Of a DNA stretch of 62,795 nt, positions 51,363 through 61,100 are shown piece after piece. A program made the translations under genes and the position numbers. The stretch comes from Promethearchaeota archaeon (GTDB lineage: Archaea; Asgardarchaeota; Lokiarchaeia; Sigyniarchaeales; SOKP01): NCBI GenBank assembly GCA_016839915.1, contig JAEOTH010000174.1, forward strand, positions 1 to 62,795, in the 5' to 3' direction. Every line of letters starts with the position of its first letter. The stretch's first letter is position 1. The notes beneath the pieces are model-generated. The model was not told the origin of the DNA. It saw nothing but the letters and a program-made list of their open reading frames with translations, and made no database searches.

Positions 51363-52325
51363 TTAAGGCCAAGAAATTGGCAGCGAAACGGTCAAATTAA
51401 TAAATATTAATGCGTACAACGTAGAAAAGGTAATTTTAAACAATAAACTAGCTGTTTCGGTCAACAATCCTTCTATATATGCCGTATCAATACTTATATT
51501 AATTTCTTGATTTAAAGTTTGTGTGAATGCATGAAAAGTGTTTTGATATGGAACGGGGGAACCACCTATTTTCGTATCAAAAGGAAGTAGAAGAGGATCA
51601 CTGCTTGTTACTACATGTATTTCAGCATTTAAAATTACATTATGAATAGCATATAATCCACCATTGCTTACATCAAAAAGTATCGTAATAAAAAAGGTAT
51701 CATCTCCATAGACTCCTGGAGTTCCTCCATCATCATGAGTAGGAGGGGGAAATGTATCATGAAGATTTACTCCTAGATTTAATCCACTAAACAAAATACT
51801 TCCAAAATAACCTAATATTACAAGGCTTGCAATGATTCCTAGTACTTTAAAGATAGTGCTAACTTTGAACTCTTTTTTCACCGTTACTCGATATTCTTTC
51901 TTTTTACGTAATTCAATAGCTTCTACTAAGTATTGTAAGCCTCTAATTATTGTTGCACCTAAAAGCAACCAAGCTATTACTTTTAGACCTAAAAGAACCT
52001 GAATGAAAGACATATCTATGTAGTATGTTCCTAAAGTGGTTCCTGGGTCAAAACCTCCAAAAACATAGAAAAGGAATATTCCAGAATATACAGTGCTTCC
52101 AAATCTACTGAGCCGATTTGCAAATGTGTCTTCAGGGAACGCATGCCTTAACATAGATATTATGATCCCAATAATTCCGAAAATAATAATGGCTATTCTG
52201 TAAGTATCAGTAAAGGTCATAATACCATACAATTCAAGGAAATAGAACAAAACAAGAGGAACAACGAGGTAGAATATAGCAGAAAGAATTCCATGTAAAA
52301 TCATTTTTCCATATTGAATTTCCAT
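51363..52325 (-). CDS. Polytopic membrane protein with C-terminal extracytoplasmic domain
   Basis: This 320-residue protein has five or so membrane helices: ~13-32, ~40-58, ~72-90, ~108-130 and ~158-178 (FYLVVPLVLFYFLELYG, IAIIIFGIIGIIISML, VYSGIFLFYVFGGF, VLLGLKVIAWLLLGATI, IFKVLGIIASLVILGYFGSIL). A beta-rich domain follows (VYGDDTFFITILFDVSNGGLYAIHNVILNAEI) and the protein ends in SPLPISWP-like hydrophobic strand (SLLFKITFSTLYALIFINLTV). The beta domain looks like a Big or late-embryogenesis-type fold outside the membrane. No family was recognised. Confidence 0.6.
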   Translation of the reverse strand: MEIQYGKMILHGILSAIFYLVVPLVLFYFLELYGIMTFTDTYRIAIIIFGIIGIIISMLRHAFPEDTFANRLSRFGSTVYSGIFLFYVFGGFDPGTTLGTYYIDMSFIQVLLGLKVIAWLLLGATIIRGLQYLVEAIELRKKKEYRVTVKKEFKVSTIFKVLGIIASLVILGYFGSILFSGLNLGVNLHDTFPPPTHDDGGTPGVYGDDTFFITILFDVSNGGLYAIHNVILNAEIHVVTSSDPLLLPFDTKIGGSPVPYQNTFHAFTQTLNQEINISIDTAYIEGLLTETASLLFKITFSTLYALIFINLTVSLPISWP

Positions 52326-52491
52326 AACTCTTTTACCTATTTTAAATTTTTAATTTCAAATTTAAATGAAATATTACCCTTATTATCTCTTAAGTCTTAT
52401 ATAAATTTTCTGTCTAAGATTTAACCTTTTATATTTTTGAATTATGAAAAAGCAAAAAGAGAAAGAGATTTGAATTCATTGAGAAATTAAA

Positions 52492-52509
52492 GATTTTTTT
52501 AAAAAAATC
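52492..52509. repeat. Perfect 18-bp palindrome
   Basis: GATTTTTTT joined to AAAAAAATC is an exact palindrome in the 219 bp gap between the divergent membrane protein and DUF3795 genes, 36 bp before the DUF3795 ATG. Pure A/T arms make chance possible. It could be an operator or part of the promoter. Confidence 0.3.
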
Positions 52510-52544
52510 GAGAAATCTTAGGCAAGTCTATCTTTAAAAATTAA

Positions 52545-53594
52545 ATGAGATTAAATAATATCAGTGAAAAATTTATGAAGCAGATATTCTCTCGATGTGG
52601 TAACTTATGTTCAGAATGTCCTTGGTCTATTTACATGCGTAAAAAAATCGGTAAAGAAGAGTGGGAAGAGTATTCTCAGGAAGTAAAGAAGTATATTGGA
52701 TTTAAGCCAATTAAGTATGAATGGGAAGGTTGTGTAGGGTGTTTAACACCAAATGAAGAATTGCCAAAACACCCTTTTTTTAATTTCTTGAAAAAATGTC
52801 GTACGAGAAAATGTGGAAGTTATAATGAAGTTCATAATTGTGCTTATTGTGGAAGATTTCCATGTGCGAATACTGTAGCTAGTAATGATTTTACAAGAGA
52901 AAAAGTATCTGAAAAAACTGGAAGCGAGATTGATGATAAAACTTATGAGCGTTATATTAAAATGTTTGATGCTATGACAAATCTTAAGAAAATTCGTAGT
53001 GGTTTGCAGGACAATCAAATCAAAAATCCTAAGCTCATTTCTGAAAAAGGTGATATTACCAAATTAAAAGGAGAATTTAAGAATGAAAATTTTAGTAGAA
53101 TATATGAGAAGCTTGTTGAAATTGTGAATTCTAATTTAGGTATTAAAGGAATTGATACTGTTGCTGGTTTTGAACTTTATTTGCTAAGGAAAGCTTTTCT
53201 ATGGAGATTTATATGGATTTTCGGATTATATGGAAAAATTAATGAAAATGACCTAGGAATCGATAGTGTCACTTTATATGATAATCGAAAACCAATATCA
53301 CTTCCGACTAATGAGGAGCAATGGAAATTATACTTTGACATCCTATCACAATTTGGAATTCATGCAGAACTAGAGATAAAAACTGATAAATTATACACTC
53401 CTGGAGGATATATGAGAGCAAGAATCCCCCAAACTAATAAACCTAGTTATATTATTAAAATGAAAGTTACTCCCAGTCTTCAGAAATACCCGTTTTTTAA
53501 AGCATTGAAGGAAATCATATCTGGGTTACAAAATAAAACAGGAAAACGTGCGTTCACAAACTTTAAAAAATTAGATTTCAATACACTTCTATGA
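52545..53594 (+). CDS. DUF3795-type cysteine-rich protein
   Basis: This 349-residue protein begins with the DUF3795-like pattern CGNLCSECPWSIYMRKK (residues ~18-34), then GCVGCLTPNEELPKHPFFNFLKKCRTRKC and NCAYCGRFPCANT, up to about residue 110. The regularly spaced cysteines suggest metal or Fe-S binding. The second half (~120-349) is a separate alpha/beta region with LRKAFLWRFIWIFGLYGKINENDLG. Members are widespread in anaerobic archaea and bacteria, with no assigned function. It is monocistronic as far as I can see. Confidence 0.75.
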   Translation: MRLNNISEKFMKQIFSRCGNLCSECPWSIYMRKKIGKEEWEEYSQEVKKYIGFKPIKYEWEGCVGCLTPNEELPKHPFFNFLKKCRTRKCGSYNEVHNCAYCGRFPCANTVASNDFTREKVSEKTGSEIDDKTYERYIKMFDAMTNLKKIRSGLQDNQIKNPKLISEKGDITKLKGEFKNENFSRIYEKLVEIVNSNLGIKGIDTVAGFELYLLRKAFLWRFIWIFGLYGKINENDLGIDSVTLYDNRKPISLPTNEEQWKLYFDILSQFGIHAELEIKTDKLYTPGGYMRARIPQTNKPSYIIKMKVTPSLQKYPFFKALKEIISGLQNKTGKRAFTNFKKLDFNTLL

Positions 53595-53697
53595 TATGCT
53601 TAAAATGTAATAAACCAGCAAAAATTTTACCCTAATACTATTTTTGTAATATTTTGATTTTATCGTGAAACCCCTCTTTTACGAAGTTTCATGTTAT

Positions 53698-53735
53698 GAC
53701 AGTAACATCATAATGATATCATGGTATTATCTGTC
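53698..53735. repeat. Imperfect inverted repeat upstream of the GNAT gene
   Basis: GACAG at 53698-53702 is matched by CTGTC at 53731-53735, with the perfect palindrome ATGATATCAT between them. A nearby TGAAAC/GTTTCA pair (53666-53690) adds a second small inverted repeat. These may form an RNA stem or operators before the GNAT gene. Pairing between the arms is interrupted, so the call is weak. Confidence 0.25.
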
Positions 53736-53777
53736 TAAATATAAATTTTAAAAGGAATTTTTGAATTTAATAATTAC

Positions 53778-54311
53778 ATGATTAATTTGAAGATTCGAGA
53801 GATTAATAGGGAAGAAATTGAAGAGGTTGAAAAATTAGATAGACGTGAAATTATCAATCAAGTTTATAGAAACCAAAATGGTACATTAGTTATAGAAGAT
53901 AAATATTTTGATATAAAAGGTTGGAATCTTGAGGAATTAGAACATACCATTAAAGAGCTTTATGATCTCTATGATAAAGGTGGAATTTTCAATGGAGCCT
54001 TCACTAATCATAAATTTATTGGAATTATTGCTCTGGATTGTAAATTTATAGGAAGTAGGAATGATCAACTGCAAATAGTATTTTTGCATGTTGATCATAA
54101 CTATAGAGATAAAGGACTAGGAACAAATTTGATGAATATAGTGATAAAAAAAGCAAAAAATATGGGTGCTAAAAAACTCTACATTTCTGCAACGCCATCC
54201 AAGCACACAGTCGATTTCTATATGAGTTTAGGATGTAATTCAGCCTCAGAAATCAATTCTGAATTATTTCAATTAGAACAAGAAGATATACATCTGGAAT
54301 TACTGATTTAG
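53778..54311 (+). CDS. GNAT-family acetyltransferase
   Basis: This 177-residue protein has the GNAT core. The N-terminal strand and helix are ending KFIGIIALDCKFIGS; motif A is LQIVFLHVDHNYRDKGLGTNLMNIVIKKA (acetyl-CoA P-loop R-D-K-G-L-G), followed by AKKLYISATPSKHTVDFYMSLGC, which is typical of the Tyr-containing motif B. Substrate unknown; protein N-terminal, amino-acid or antibiotic acetylation are all possible. It is preceded by a 183 bp gap with small inverted repeats. Confidence 0.85.
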   Translation: MINLKIREINREEIEEVEKLDRREIINQVYRNQNGTLVIEDKYFDIKGWNLEELEHTIKELYDLYDKGGIFNGAFTNHKFIGIIALDCKFIGSRNDQLQIVFLHVDHNYRDKGLGTNLMNIVIKKAKNMGAKKLYISATPSKHTVDFYMSLGCNSASEINSELFQLEQEDIHLELLI

Positions 54312-54387
54312 GATTTAAATCTTATTTTGAGAAAAATTTTTAATTTTAAAGTGAAAAATTAATAATAGATGAAATTTGGATAGAAAT

Positions 54388-54990
54388 ATGCCACTTAAAA
54401 AAGAAGCAATATATATAATAACAGCTACACTCAGTCTATATATTCTTGTTACTGTCTTTTTCCTTTTAACTCCATTTACAGATGGATTTGATTTCATTAT
54501 TAGATTTGGTGCCTTATTTGGATTCACATCCATGTTTATAGCAACTATGATGACTCCTTTCGTGGTTCATTTATATAAAATTTTCGGAAAACCCTTCATA
54601 AAGATGCATCATATATATTCAATTACAGGACTAATACTAATTACACTTCATCCAATTGCATTCGCAATTTTTAAGTTAGATATTACTGTTTTTATACCAG
54701 ATTTTAATTCATGGTATGGTTTCTGGTCTTTAGGAGGACGTTTAGCTCTAATTTTAATCTATATCGCTGTTATAGCAGCACTTCTCCGAAAAAAAATAAA
54801 GAAAAATTGGAGAATTATTCATATTTTGAACTATATAGCATTATTTCTGGCTTATGTCCATGGAGTTCTTATAGGAACAGATTTTCAAAATCTTGGTATT
54901 TTAGTTACCTTTACAATTATGATAATTCTCAGTTTTAGTGTCTTGATTTTTAAAAGATATTTGAGTTTTAAGAGGAAACAAAAGGGATAA
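54388..54990 (+). CDS. Ferric-reductase-like transmembrane (cytochrome b-type) protein
   Basis: From ATG 54388 (MPLKKEAIYIITATL) this is a 200-residue membrane protein with about six helices. Histidines lie in helices 2-3 and 5 (TPFVVHLYKIFGKPFIKMHHIYSITGLILITLHPIAF; IIHILNYIALFLAYVHGVLIG), in the positions of the haem-binding histidines of the ferric-reductase/NOX and MsrQ type domain. It could be the membrane subunit of a reductase that moves electrons across the membrane. No flavoprotein or molybdopterin partner sits beside it. The TTG at 54376 is an alternative start four codons up. Confidence 0.75.
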   Translation: MPLKKEAIYIITATLSLYILVTVFFLLTPFTDGFDFIIRFGALFGFTSMFIATMMTPFVVHLYKIFGKPFIKMHHIYSITGLILITLHPIAFAIFKLDITVFIPDFNSWYGFWSLGGRLALILIYIAVIAALLRKKIKKNWRIIHILNYIALFLAYVHGVLIGTDFQNLGILVTFTIMIILSFSVLIFKRYLSFKRKQKG

Positions 54991-55037
54991 GGTTAACTTA
55001 CTTACTTTTTACTTTTTTCTTCTATTCTAAGAGCTGA

Positions 55038-55421
55038 TTATTCACCTTTACTTACTCTTCCTTGGAAGGAGGAAAATTGATTAAAAATAGCCTTAGTATC
55101 ACCTTCAATTTTAGCAAATATATTGACAGGGCTAGCAGCAACAGGCTTATCACCTGAACTCGCCGGAGTTGGTCCCCAGAAAATACAAAATCCCTGACCA
55201 CTAATCCAATAACCCACATCTCCACTCTCACATTCTATTTGAGAATTTTCTGACGGAATTGAGACAGGACAATCACCATAAAATTCTTCACCCCATCTTG
55301 ATAAGCTAACATCAAATGGAAGTGCGTTCCAAATTGATTGACAGGTTTTGGGGTTTTTTTCTAGCAATAGTTTGGCTTTAACTTTTCCTATTTTCTCGTT
55401 TTCAATGATAATATATTCCAT
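55038..55421 (-). CDS. Cyclophilin-like domain protein (DUF3830/TM1367-type)
   Basis: Taken from the ATG at 55421, where GGAG lies about 12 bases upstream, the product has 127 residues. It has EYIIIENEKIGKVKAKLLLEKNPKTCQSIWNALPF, then ARWGEEFYGDCPV-type (RWGEEFYGDCPVSIPSENSQ), GDVGYWISGQGFCIFWGPTPAS and ASPVNIFAKIEGD. This is the pattern of cyclophilin-like beta-barrels (TM1367/DUF3830), a family without known proline isomerase activity. It may bind a peptide or small molecule. It is convergent with the ferric-reductase-like gene and stands alone. Confidence 0.8.
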   Translation of the reverse strand: MEYIIIENEKIGKVKAKLLLEKNPKTCQSIWNALPFDVSLSRWGEEFYGDCPVSIPSENSQIECESGDVGYWISGQGFCIFWGPTPASSGDKPVAASPVNIFAKIEGDTKAIFNQFSSFQGRVSKGE

Positions 55422-55554
55422 TTTAAATAGCTCCAAAATAATCCTTTTGAATTATTCTAAGATTCCCTTTTATATAAAAAATCTTAAAATTATAGAATAT
55501 AAACTATAAATATCAAAATATAAATAAAAAAAAATTTTTATAGAAAATTAAAAT

Positions 55555-56004
55555 ATGACACAAAATAATATTGAAAAATTGCCATCAAATCCAATTGAAG
55601 CTCAAGGTTTATTAATTAAAGCTATGTATAATAGATTTGGAGAAGAAGTATTACCTATTATAAAAGATATTTGTAGAAAACAAGGAAAATCATTAGGTTT
55701 AAAAAGTAAAAAGAAACTTCCAAATTGTAATTTATCTACTGTTGCTAAAGCATTTGCTAAAAGTTTTGATCAAAATTATGTTAAGATAATTTCGATCTCA
55801 GATAATAAGTTCCAGATTCATGGTACCAAATGTCCATTTAGTCTTGAAAACACTTCTAGAGAATTATGTGAAGCTGTTATGGCTATTGATCACGAATATT
55901 TTCGTGAAGCGGTTAATGATAAGATAGAACTCAAGATTCTTAAAACTGTCGCAGAAGGGGATCCTTATTGCGATACCATTTATGAAATAAAGAGAGAATT
56001 ATAA
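55555..56004 (+). CDS. ATC-hydrolase-like (L-2-amino-thiazoline-4-carboxylate hydrolase family) protein
   Basis: This 149-residue helical protein has the C-terminal pattern of the ATC_hydrolase family: LENTSRELCEAVMAIDHEYFREAV followed by IELKILKTVAEGDPYCDTIYEIK. The GDPYC segment with its cysteine is the most telling. These proteins occur in many archaea and clostridia, mostly with unknown substrate; some resemble V4R-type domains. The following DUF364 gene starts 17 bp later, and the two are likely to be co-transcribed and to work together on a sulphur or metal compound. That link is inference. Confidence 0.65.
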   Translation: MTQNNIEKLPSNPIEAQGLLIKAMYNRFGEEVLPIIKDICRKQGKSLGLKSKKKLPNCNLSTVAKAFAKSFDQNYVKIISISDNKFQIHGTKCPFSLENTSRELCEAVMAIDHEYFREAVNDKIELKILKTVAEGDPYCDTIYEIKREL

Positions 56005-56021
56005 TTTTATGTATATTTTAA

Positions 56022-56837
56022 ATGATGATTTTAGAAAAAACAATTGATTTAATTAAACAGATTTATAAAATTCATAAGATAATACCCCCTCAAATCACAA
56101 AAGTTGTAATTGGGATAGGTTATACTGGCGTAGAAGTAACAGCTTATGCCTATGAGCCATTTTTAGGATTAGCATCGACCTTACCAAGTATCAGAAAAAG
56201 CACTAATTGTAGTAAAATTAAGTTTGCTGGAGATCTTACTAATAAATCCCTTAATGAGTTATTAAGCTGGTCTTTAAAAATTCCGAGTCTAGAAAGAATA
56301 ATTGGGATTGCCACTTTAAATAGTGTGTCCCAACATATTTTAAAGATAATTAACCCTTATAAGAAACTGGAAGGAAATTTATTAAATCACTTAAATATTA
56401 AAGCAGATACAAAAATCACGGTTATAGGTTTAATAAAACCTTTAATAAAAGAAATAAGTAAAATTACTCGATCAATAACAATTGTGGAAGATGCACTTGC
56501 TTCTTCATCGGAATTTAATTGTTTCAACTTTAAGAATGATATTGATGAATTAAAAGAAGAAGAAATATTTACGGATATTTTAATTTGTACTGGGACTGTA
56601 TTGTTAAATAATACTCTCGAACATATCTTAGAAAAATTTAGAAGAAAAGCTCGAAAAATTATTTTACTTGGTCCAACTGCTAGTATGATCCCTGATATTC
56701 TATTCGATTATGGTGTAGATATAGTTGGAGGAATGCAGTTCTTTAATTCAGAAGCTACACTACAAGTTTTGCAAGAAGGAGGGGGTACAAAGTTATTTAA
56801 AAAATTTGGAAAAAAATATAATCTGATGAAGGAATGA
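56022..56837 (+). CDS. DUF364-type (putative heavy-metal chelatase) protein
   Basis: This 271-residue protein has the DUF4213/DUF364 pattern: an N-terminal helical lead with VVIGIGYTGVEVTAYAYEPFLG, then SLNELLSWSLKIPSLERIIGIATLNS. A Rossmann-like C-terminal domain has KITVIGLIKPLIKEI, ILICTGTVLLNNTLEHIL and KIILLGPTASMIPDILFDYGVDIVGG. Family members are thought to bind transition metals or to modify cofactors. It begins with two adjacent ATG codons. It follows the ATC-hydrolase-like gene after 17 bp and is followed by the first small GTPase. Confidence 0.8.
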   Translation: MMILEKTIDLIKQIYKIHKIIPPQITKVVIGIGYTGVEVTAYAYEPFLGLASTLPSIRKSTNCSKIKFAGDLTNKSLNELLSWSLKIPSLERIIGIATLNSVSQHILKIINPYKKLEGNLLNHLNIKADTKITVIGLIKPLIKEISKITRSITIVEDALASSSEFNCFNFKNDIDELKEEEIFTDILICTGTVLLNNTLEHILEKFRRKARKIILLGPTASMIPDILFDYGVDIVGGMQFFNSEATLQVLQEGGGTKLFKKFGKKYNLMKE

Positions 56838-56867
56838 ATTAATATAAATTCTTAAATTTCTTTAAGA

Positions 56868-56877
56868 TTTTTATAAA
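56868..56877 (+). promoter_or_regulatory. TATA box of a probable leaderless small GTPase transcript
   Basis: TTTTTATAAA is centred about 27-28 bases before the ATG at 56900. That is the archaeal TATA-to-start spacing, so the transcript would begin at or next to the ATG. No ribosome-binding sequence of standard form lies immediately before it. Confidence 0.45.
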
Positions 56878-56899
56878 AAAAAAATAAATCACCTATAAA

Positions 56900-57430
56900 A
56901 TGGCCGAACTCTCATTTAAGGTACTTATGATTGGTCCAGCCGCAGTAGGTAAATCCAGTCTTATACGAAGATTTGTTGAGGATAAATTCACTCTGACATA
57001 CAAATTTACGATTGGTGTAGATTTCTCAACCAAAACTATAGAATATGCACCAGAGAAGATAGCCAGAGTAACCATTTGGGATATTGGAGGTCAGGATCGT
57101 TTTAAAACATTGCGTCGAAATTTTTATGAAGGTACCCACGGCGCTTTGATTGTGTTTGATCTTTCAAGAGCTCAAACCTTTCCAAAAATGAAAGAATGGA
57201 TATCAGATATGTATCTAATTCTTGGAGAAAGAATCCCGATTGTGATTTTAGGAAATAAAATGGATTTAATTTCTGAAATAGGTGAAGTTATTGATAAAGA
57301 AGAAGCTCAACATTTTGCTGAGATGATGGATAGTATATATATTGAAACCTCCGCTAAATCAGGAGATAATGTTAAAAAAGCATTTGTTGAGCTAGCTAAG
57401 AAGATTGTAAACAAGGCTTTTAATAAATGA
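56900..57430 (+). CDS. Ras/Rab-like small GTPase (1)
   Basis: This 176-residue protein is a single GTPase domain with all five G boxes: GPAAVGKSS at 12-20, switch I threonine near 37 (FTIGVDF), WDIGGQDRF at 60-67 with the catalytic Gln65, GNKMDL near 120 and ETSAKSG near 150. It is the Rab/Ras/Arf-like class expanded in Asgard archaea. The DIGGQ in switch II, instead of DTAGQ, is common in archaeal members. There is no C-terminal cysteine, so no prenylation is expected. It is likely leaderless. The second GTPase follows 204 bp later. Confidence 0.95.
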   Translation: MAELSFKVLMIGPAAVGKSSLIRRFVEDKFTLTYKFTIGVDFSTKTIEYAPEKIARVTIWDIGGQDRFKTLRRNFYEGTHGALIVFDLSRAQTFPKMKEWISDMYLILGERIPIVILGNKMDLISEIGEVIDKEEAQHFAEMMDSIYIETSAKSGDNVKKAFVELAKKIVNKAFNK

Positions 57431-57634
57431 AGTTTTTATTGTTTTTCTGATTTTGTCGTACTAAAAAAAGAATTTCTATTTAAACTCAATGTTTTGGAAA
57501 ATGTTTTAATAACAAATTGAGATTAAATAACTAGAAAAAAATATTGATGGTTTCTTTGTTTGGATTATTAGAAAGTTCTAAACCATTAATTTACAAAAAA
57601 GAAAAGTTGTTCCACAGAGTATAGGTTTTATTGT

Positions 57635-58165
57635 ATGTCACATCTCTATGTGTTCAAAGTAATCATCATAGGTCCAGGAGCTGTAGGTAAAACATCACTC
57701 TTACATAGGTTTGTTGAAAATAAGTTCTCGTTCAGATATAAACTAACGATAGGAGCAGATTTTCTTGCAAAAATAATTCAGAAGAACGATGAAACCATAA
57801 AATTACAAATTTGGGATATAGGTGGACAAGATAGGTATAAATTCCTTCGACCAAGCTTTTTTGATGGTGCTAATGGAGCATTAATAGTATTTGATCTTTC
57901 AAGATGGCATACATTTGAAGAACTTGAAAATTGGTTATCAGATTTACATGAATATGCTGGTGAAAATATCCCTTTTGCATTACTAGGAAATAAACTAGAT
58001 CTAATCGATAAAAAAGATGAATCATATGAACGGGAAAGTGCTGAAGTATTTGCTAAAAAAGAAAAAACTTTCTATATTGAAACTTCAGCAAAAACAGGTG
58101 AAAATGTGGAAGACGCGTTCCTGAATTTGACTGAAAGAATGCTAAAAAACGTTAATTCCAAGTAA
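57635..58165 (+). CDS. Ras/Rab-like small GTPase (2)
   Basis: This 176-residue GTPase is a paralogue of its upstream neighbour. G1 GPGAVGKTS at 13-21, switch I LTIGADF, WDIGGQDRY with Gln, GNKLDL and ETSAKTG are intact. The two proteins align over nearly their full length (for example RFVENKFSFRYKLTIGADF against the corresponding stretch of the first), so they arose by tandem duplication. No lipid-anchor cysteine is present at the C-terminus. It ends 9 bp before the convergent SNF2 gene. No GAP or GEF protein is recognisable next to it. Confidence 0.95.
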   Translation: MSHLYVFKVIIIGPGAVGKTSLLHRFVENKFSFRYKLTIGADFLAKIIQKNDETIKLQIWDIGGQDRYKFLRPSFFDGANGALIVFDLSRWHTFEELENWLSDLHEYAGENIPFALLGNKLDLIDKKDESYERESAEVFAKKEKTFYIETSAKTGENVEDAFLNLTERMLKNVNSK

Positions 58166-58174
58166 AGACTCCTA

Positions 58175-61100
58175 TTAATCGACGATTTTTAGTAATGCAA
58201 ATGATAAAAGAGTAGTATAAAATTTTGATTTATTCCTTTTAAGCATCTCATTTTTAAGATCTTCGTATTCGAATGAGAGCTCATCTAATTTTTTTTCATT
58301 TAATTTTATGCCATGTTCTAAAAATTTAATTTCTTCTTCCAATTTTTTAATAATGTTCAATTTATCTTCTTTTCTTTTTGTATCTGTTAATTTTTCTATG
58401 TTTTGAAGCTGACGTGCTGTAGGTCTTCTATTTTTCTTTTGCTCCAAGGCCAACTTCAATGATTCTTGTCTTATGTTTAGAGTTCTTCTCTTATGAGAAT
58501 AGATTTTTTCTTTTTTCTTTTTCTCTTGTGCAAAGATTGTATCGTTAAGCTTTTTAACTTCCTTTTTCCAGATTGATGTTTTAAATTTAACAATATTTTT
58601 TGCTTTTAGTTGTAGAGAATCAATGAAATTATACTCCATATCGAGATTTTCTATTTTGTCATCGAAGATAAATAATGTATTAATATTTTTTATACCTAAA
58701 ACAGCTTCAGCAAAATTCTCAATTTCATTTCCATCTTTATCAACAACAATAGCAGAAATTTGATTTTCAATTATATAGCCTTGAAATTTAACAGTAAATA
58801 TGAAAATATATAATTGATTTTCTAGAATTGATTTTAAATTATATTTATCTAATTCATGTTTCTTTAAAATTAACATACTGAAATTTCCCTGAAATTCATC
58901 ATTTATACAATAATCCAAAATACTATTAATTAATGGATGTCCTAATGCCAAGAACTCTAATTCTTCTTTTTTTCTTGCAAGTTCTAAATTAAACGTGCCA
59001 TTATATTCATTTTGAAGTCTATATTTAGAATTTTTTAATAAGGTTTGTTTCAACGTGATTTTTGACTCAAAATTAAAATCATTTTTGGTTTTCTCAAGAT
59101 TATATTGAATATCTTCTAAAGTACCATATAATTGGTTATCAAGATCGAAAAAATACTTAATTAACAAATATAATTCATTGTGAGTAAGTTTTACATCTAT
59201 ACATGAGGCTAAAGAGCTAATTAGTCCTTCCATTTGAAAAGATCTTTTATCGATCATTAAATCATCTAACTGCATTTCAATTTCTTTTGCCTTTCTGATT
59301 TCTTCATCAAGAGTTCGATAAAATTCATTTAATTTTTTTCTTTTTTTCCCATCCTCCTCAGCAAAAATTACATTTTTAAAATCTTTTTCAACTCTTCCAA
59401 TAATTGGTTCTAGAATCCCTATGGATTCTTCAAAAAGATTAATTCTTTTAATTAAAGCATGTATAACGTCTGTTTCAACAGTACCCTCCATAAAAAAATT
59501 GTAAATATAAATTTTTTGAGATTCTTGTCCAATTCTGTCTAATCTTCCAATTCGTTGTTCAAGTTTCATTGGATTCCAAGGTAAGTCATAATTAATAAGA
59601 ATACGGCAAAATTGAAAGTTTCGACCCTCACCACCGATCTCTGTAGAGATTAAGCATGCAAATTTATTACTTGATCTGAATCTCTCAACTGCATCATCTT
59701 TTTGGTTTTTATCTAATCCACCATAAAATAACTCAACATCGTAAACATTATTTTGGTTCTCTAGTAATGATTTTAAGTGCATTAAGGTATCAACAAATTG
59801 AGTAAAGATTATTATCTTCTCTTTTGGATTCGTCGAATATATTTGATTTAATAAATCCATCAATTTACCTGATTTTGAATCATATGGTAAGGATTTTAAT
59901 TTATTATAAAATTCTTTTAAAATTTTTTCTTGGTTAAGAAGCTCTTTCGTTTCTTCCTTCTTTTTCTTAGTCGATTTACTATTAAGATGATCCAATTTTT
60001 CTGAATCGAGATATTGATCCTCTAATTCTGCTTCATAAAACTCAGGATTACCTTTTTTTATTATATTTGTATCAAGAAAAATATCTTTATATCGACCAAT
60101 CTGATCCAATCTTCTTTCTAAGCTCTTTAAAAAAGCATATTTTGAACTTGTAAGTAATTTCTGTAAGGTTGTTATAACAAATCCAATCCCAATGTTTTCC
60201 TTGCTTATTGAAGAATTATAAATTTTAGCTAAATACAGGCGAATTTCATTGTATATCTGTAGTTCTTCTTTAGTAGGATATACCATTATTGTGTTTACAA
60301 TTCTTTTATTTATCAATTCTTCAGTAAATACATTTTTCTTGCGGTTTCTTATTAAAAATTTTGACAACGTATGGTCTTCTTCGATTTTTGTTAATAAGTT
60401 CAATTTGAAAGACTCAGTTTTCAGTTGCAAAAGAATTTTGTTAATATCTTTATTTTTATCTATATATCTAAGATCTTTCAGTAGTTTTATAGTATTCTTT
60501 ACTTCAAAATTATTTAATTTATCAATGTTATTCAAGTTAGAAATTAATAAGTTTATGAATGGCATGTTCTTACGAAAATGTTCAAAGTCACTAAAGTTTT
60601 CGAAGATTTCTGGATGGATTAATTCAATTAAAGAAAATAATTCAAATGAGTGTAGTTGTAATGGTGTAGCAGTTAGTAATAGTATACTTTCTGAATTTGA
60701 ACTCAAATTTTTGGCCAATTTATAATTTAGTGTCTCACGGTAGTTACCGGTCATCGCATTGATGAGATACCTTCTTAAATGGTGTGCTTCATCAAAAATT
60801 ACAATATCCCAATATATACTTGACAATAATTCAATGTACTTTTTATTTCGAGCAAATTGAAGTGAACAAATTATTAAATTATCATAATAGAATGGATTCT
60901 GAAGAATTTCTGGATGCTTATAGTCTCCTTTACGCTTTAGCTCTTTGATTTTTTTACCATCATATATTATGAAATTAATGTTAAACTTATTCTGCATCTC
61001 AAATTGCCATTGTTTGACCAATGATGCTGGGACAATAATTAGAATTCGTTCTGCTAAATTTCTTGCCATCATCTCCTTAATGTAGATACCAGCTTCAATT

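Noticed and set aside
60249-60725. 158-codon plus-strand ORF rich in Ile, Phe and Ser
   Set aside because: It lies entirely inside the SNF2 gene on the other strand, with residue content expected from an antisense frame, and matches no domain.
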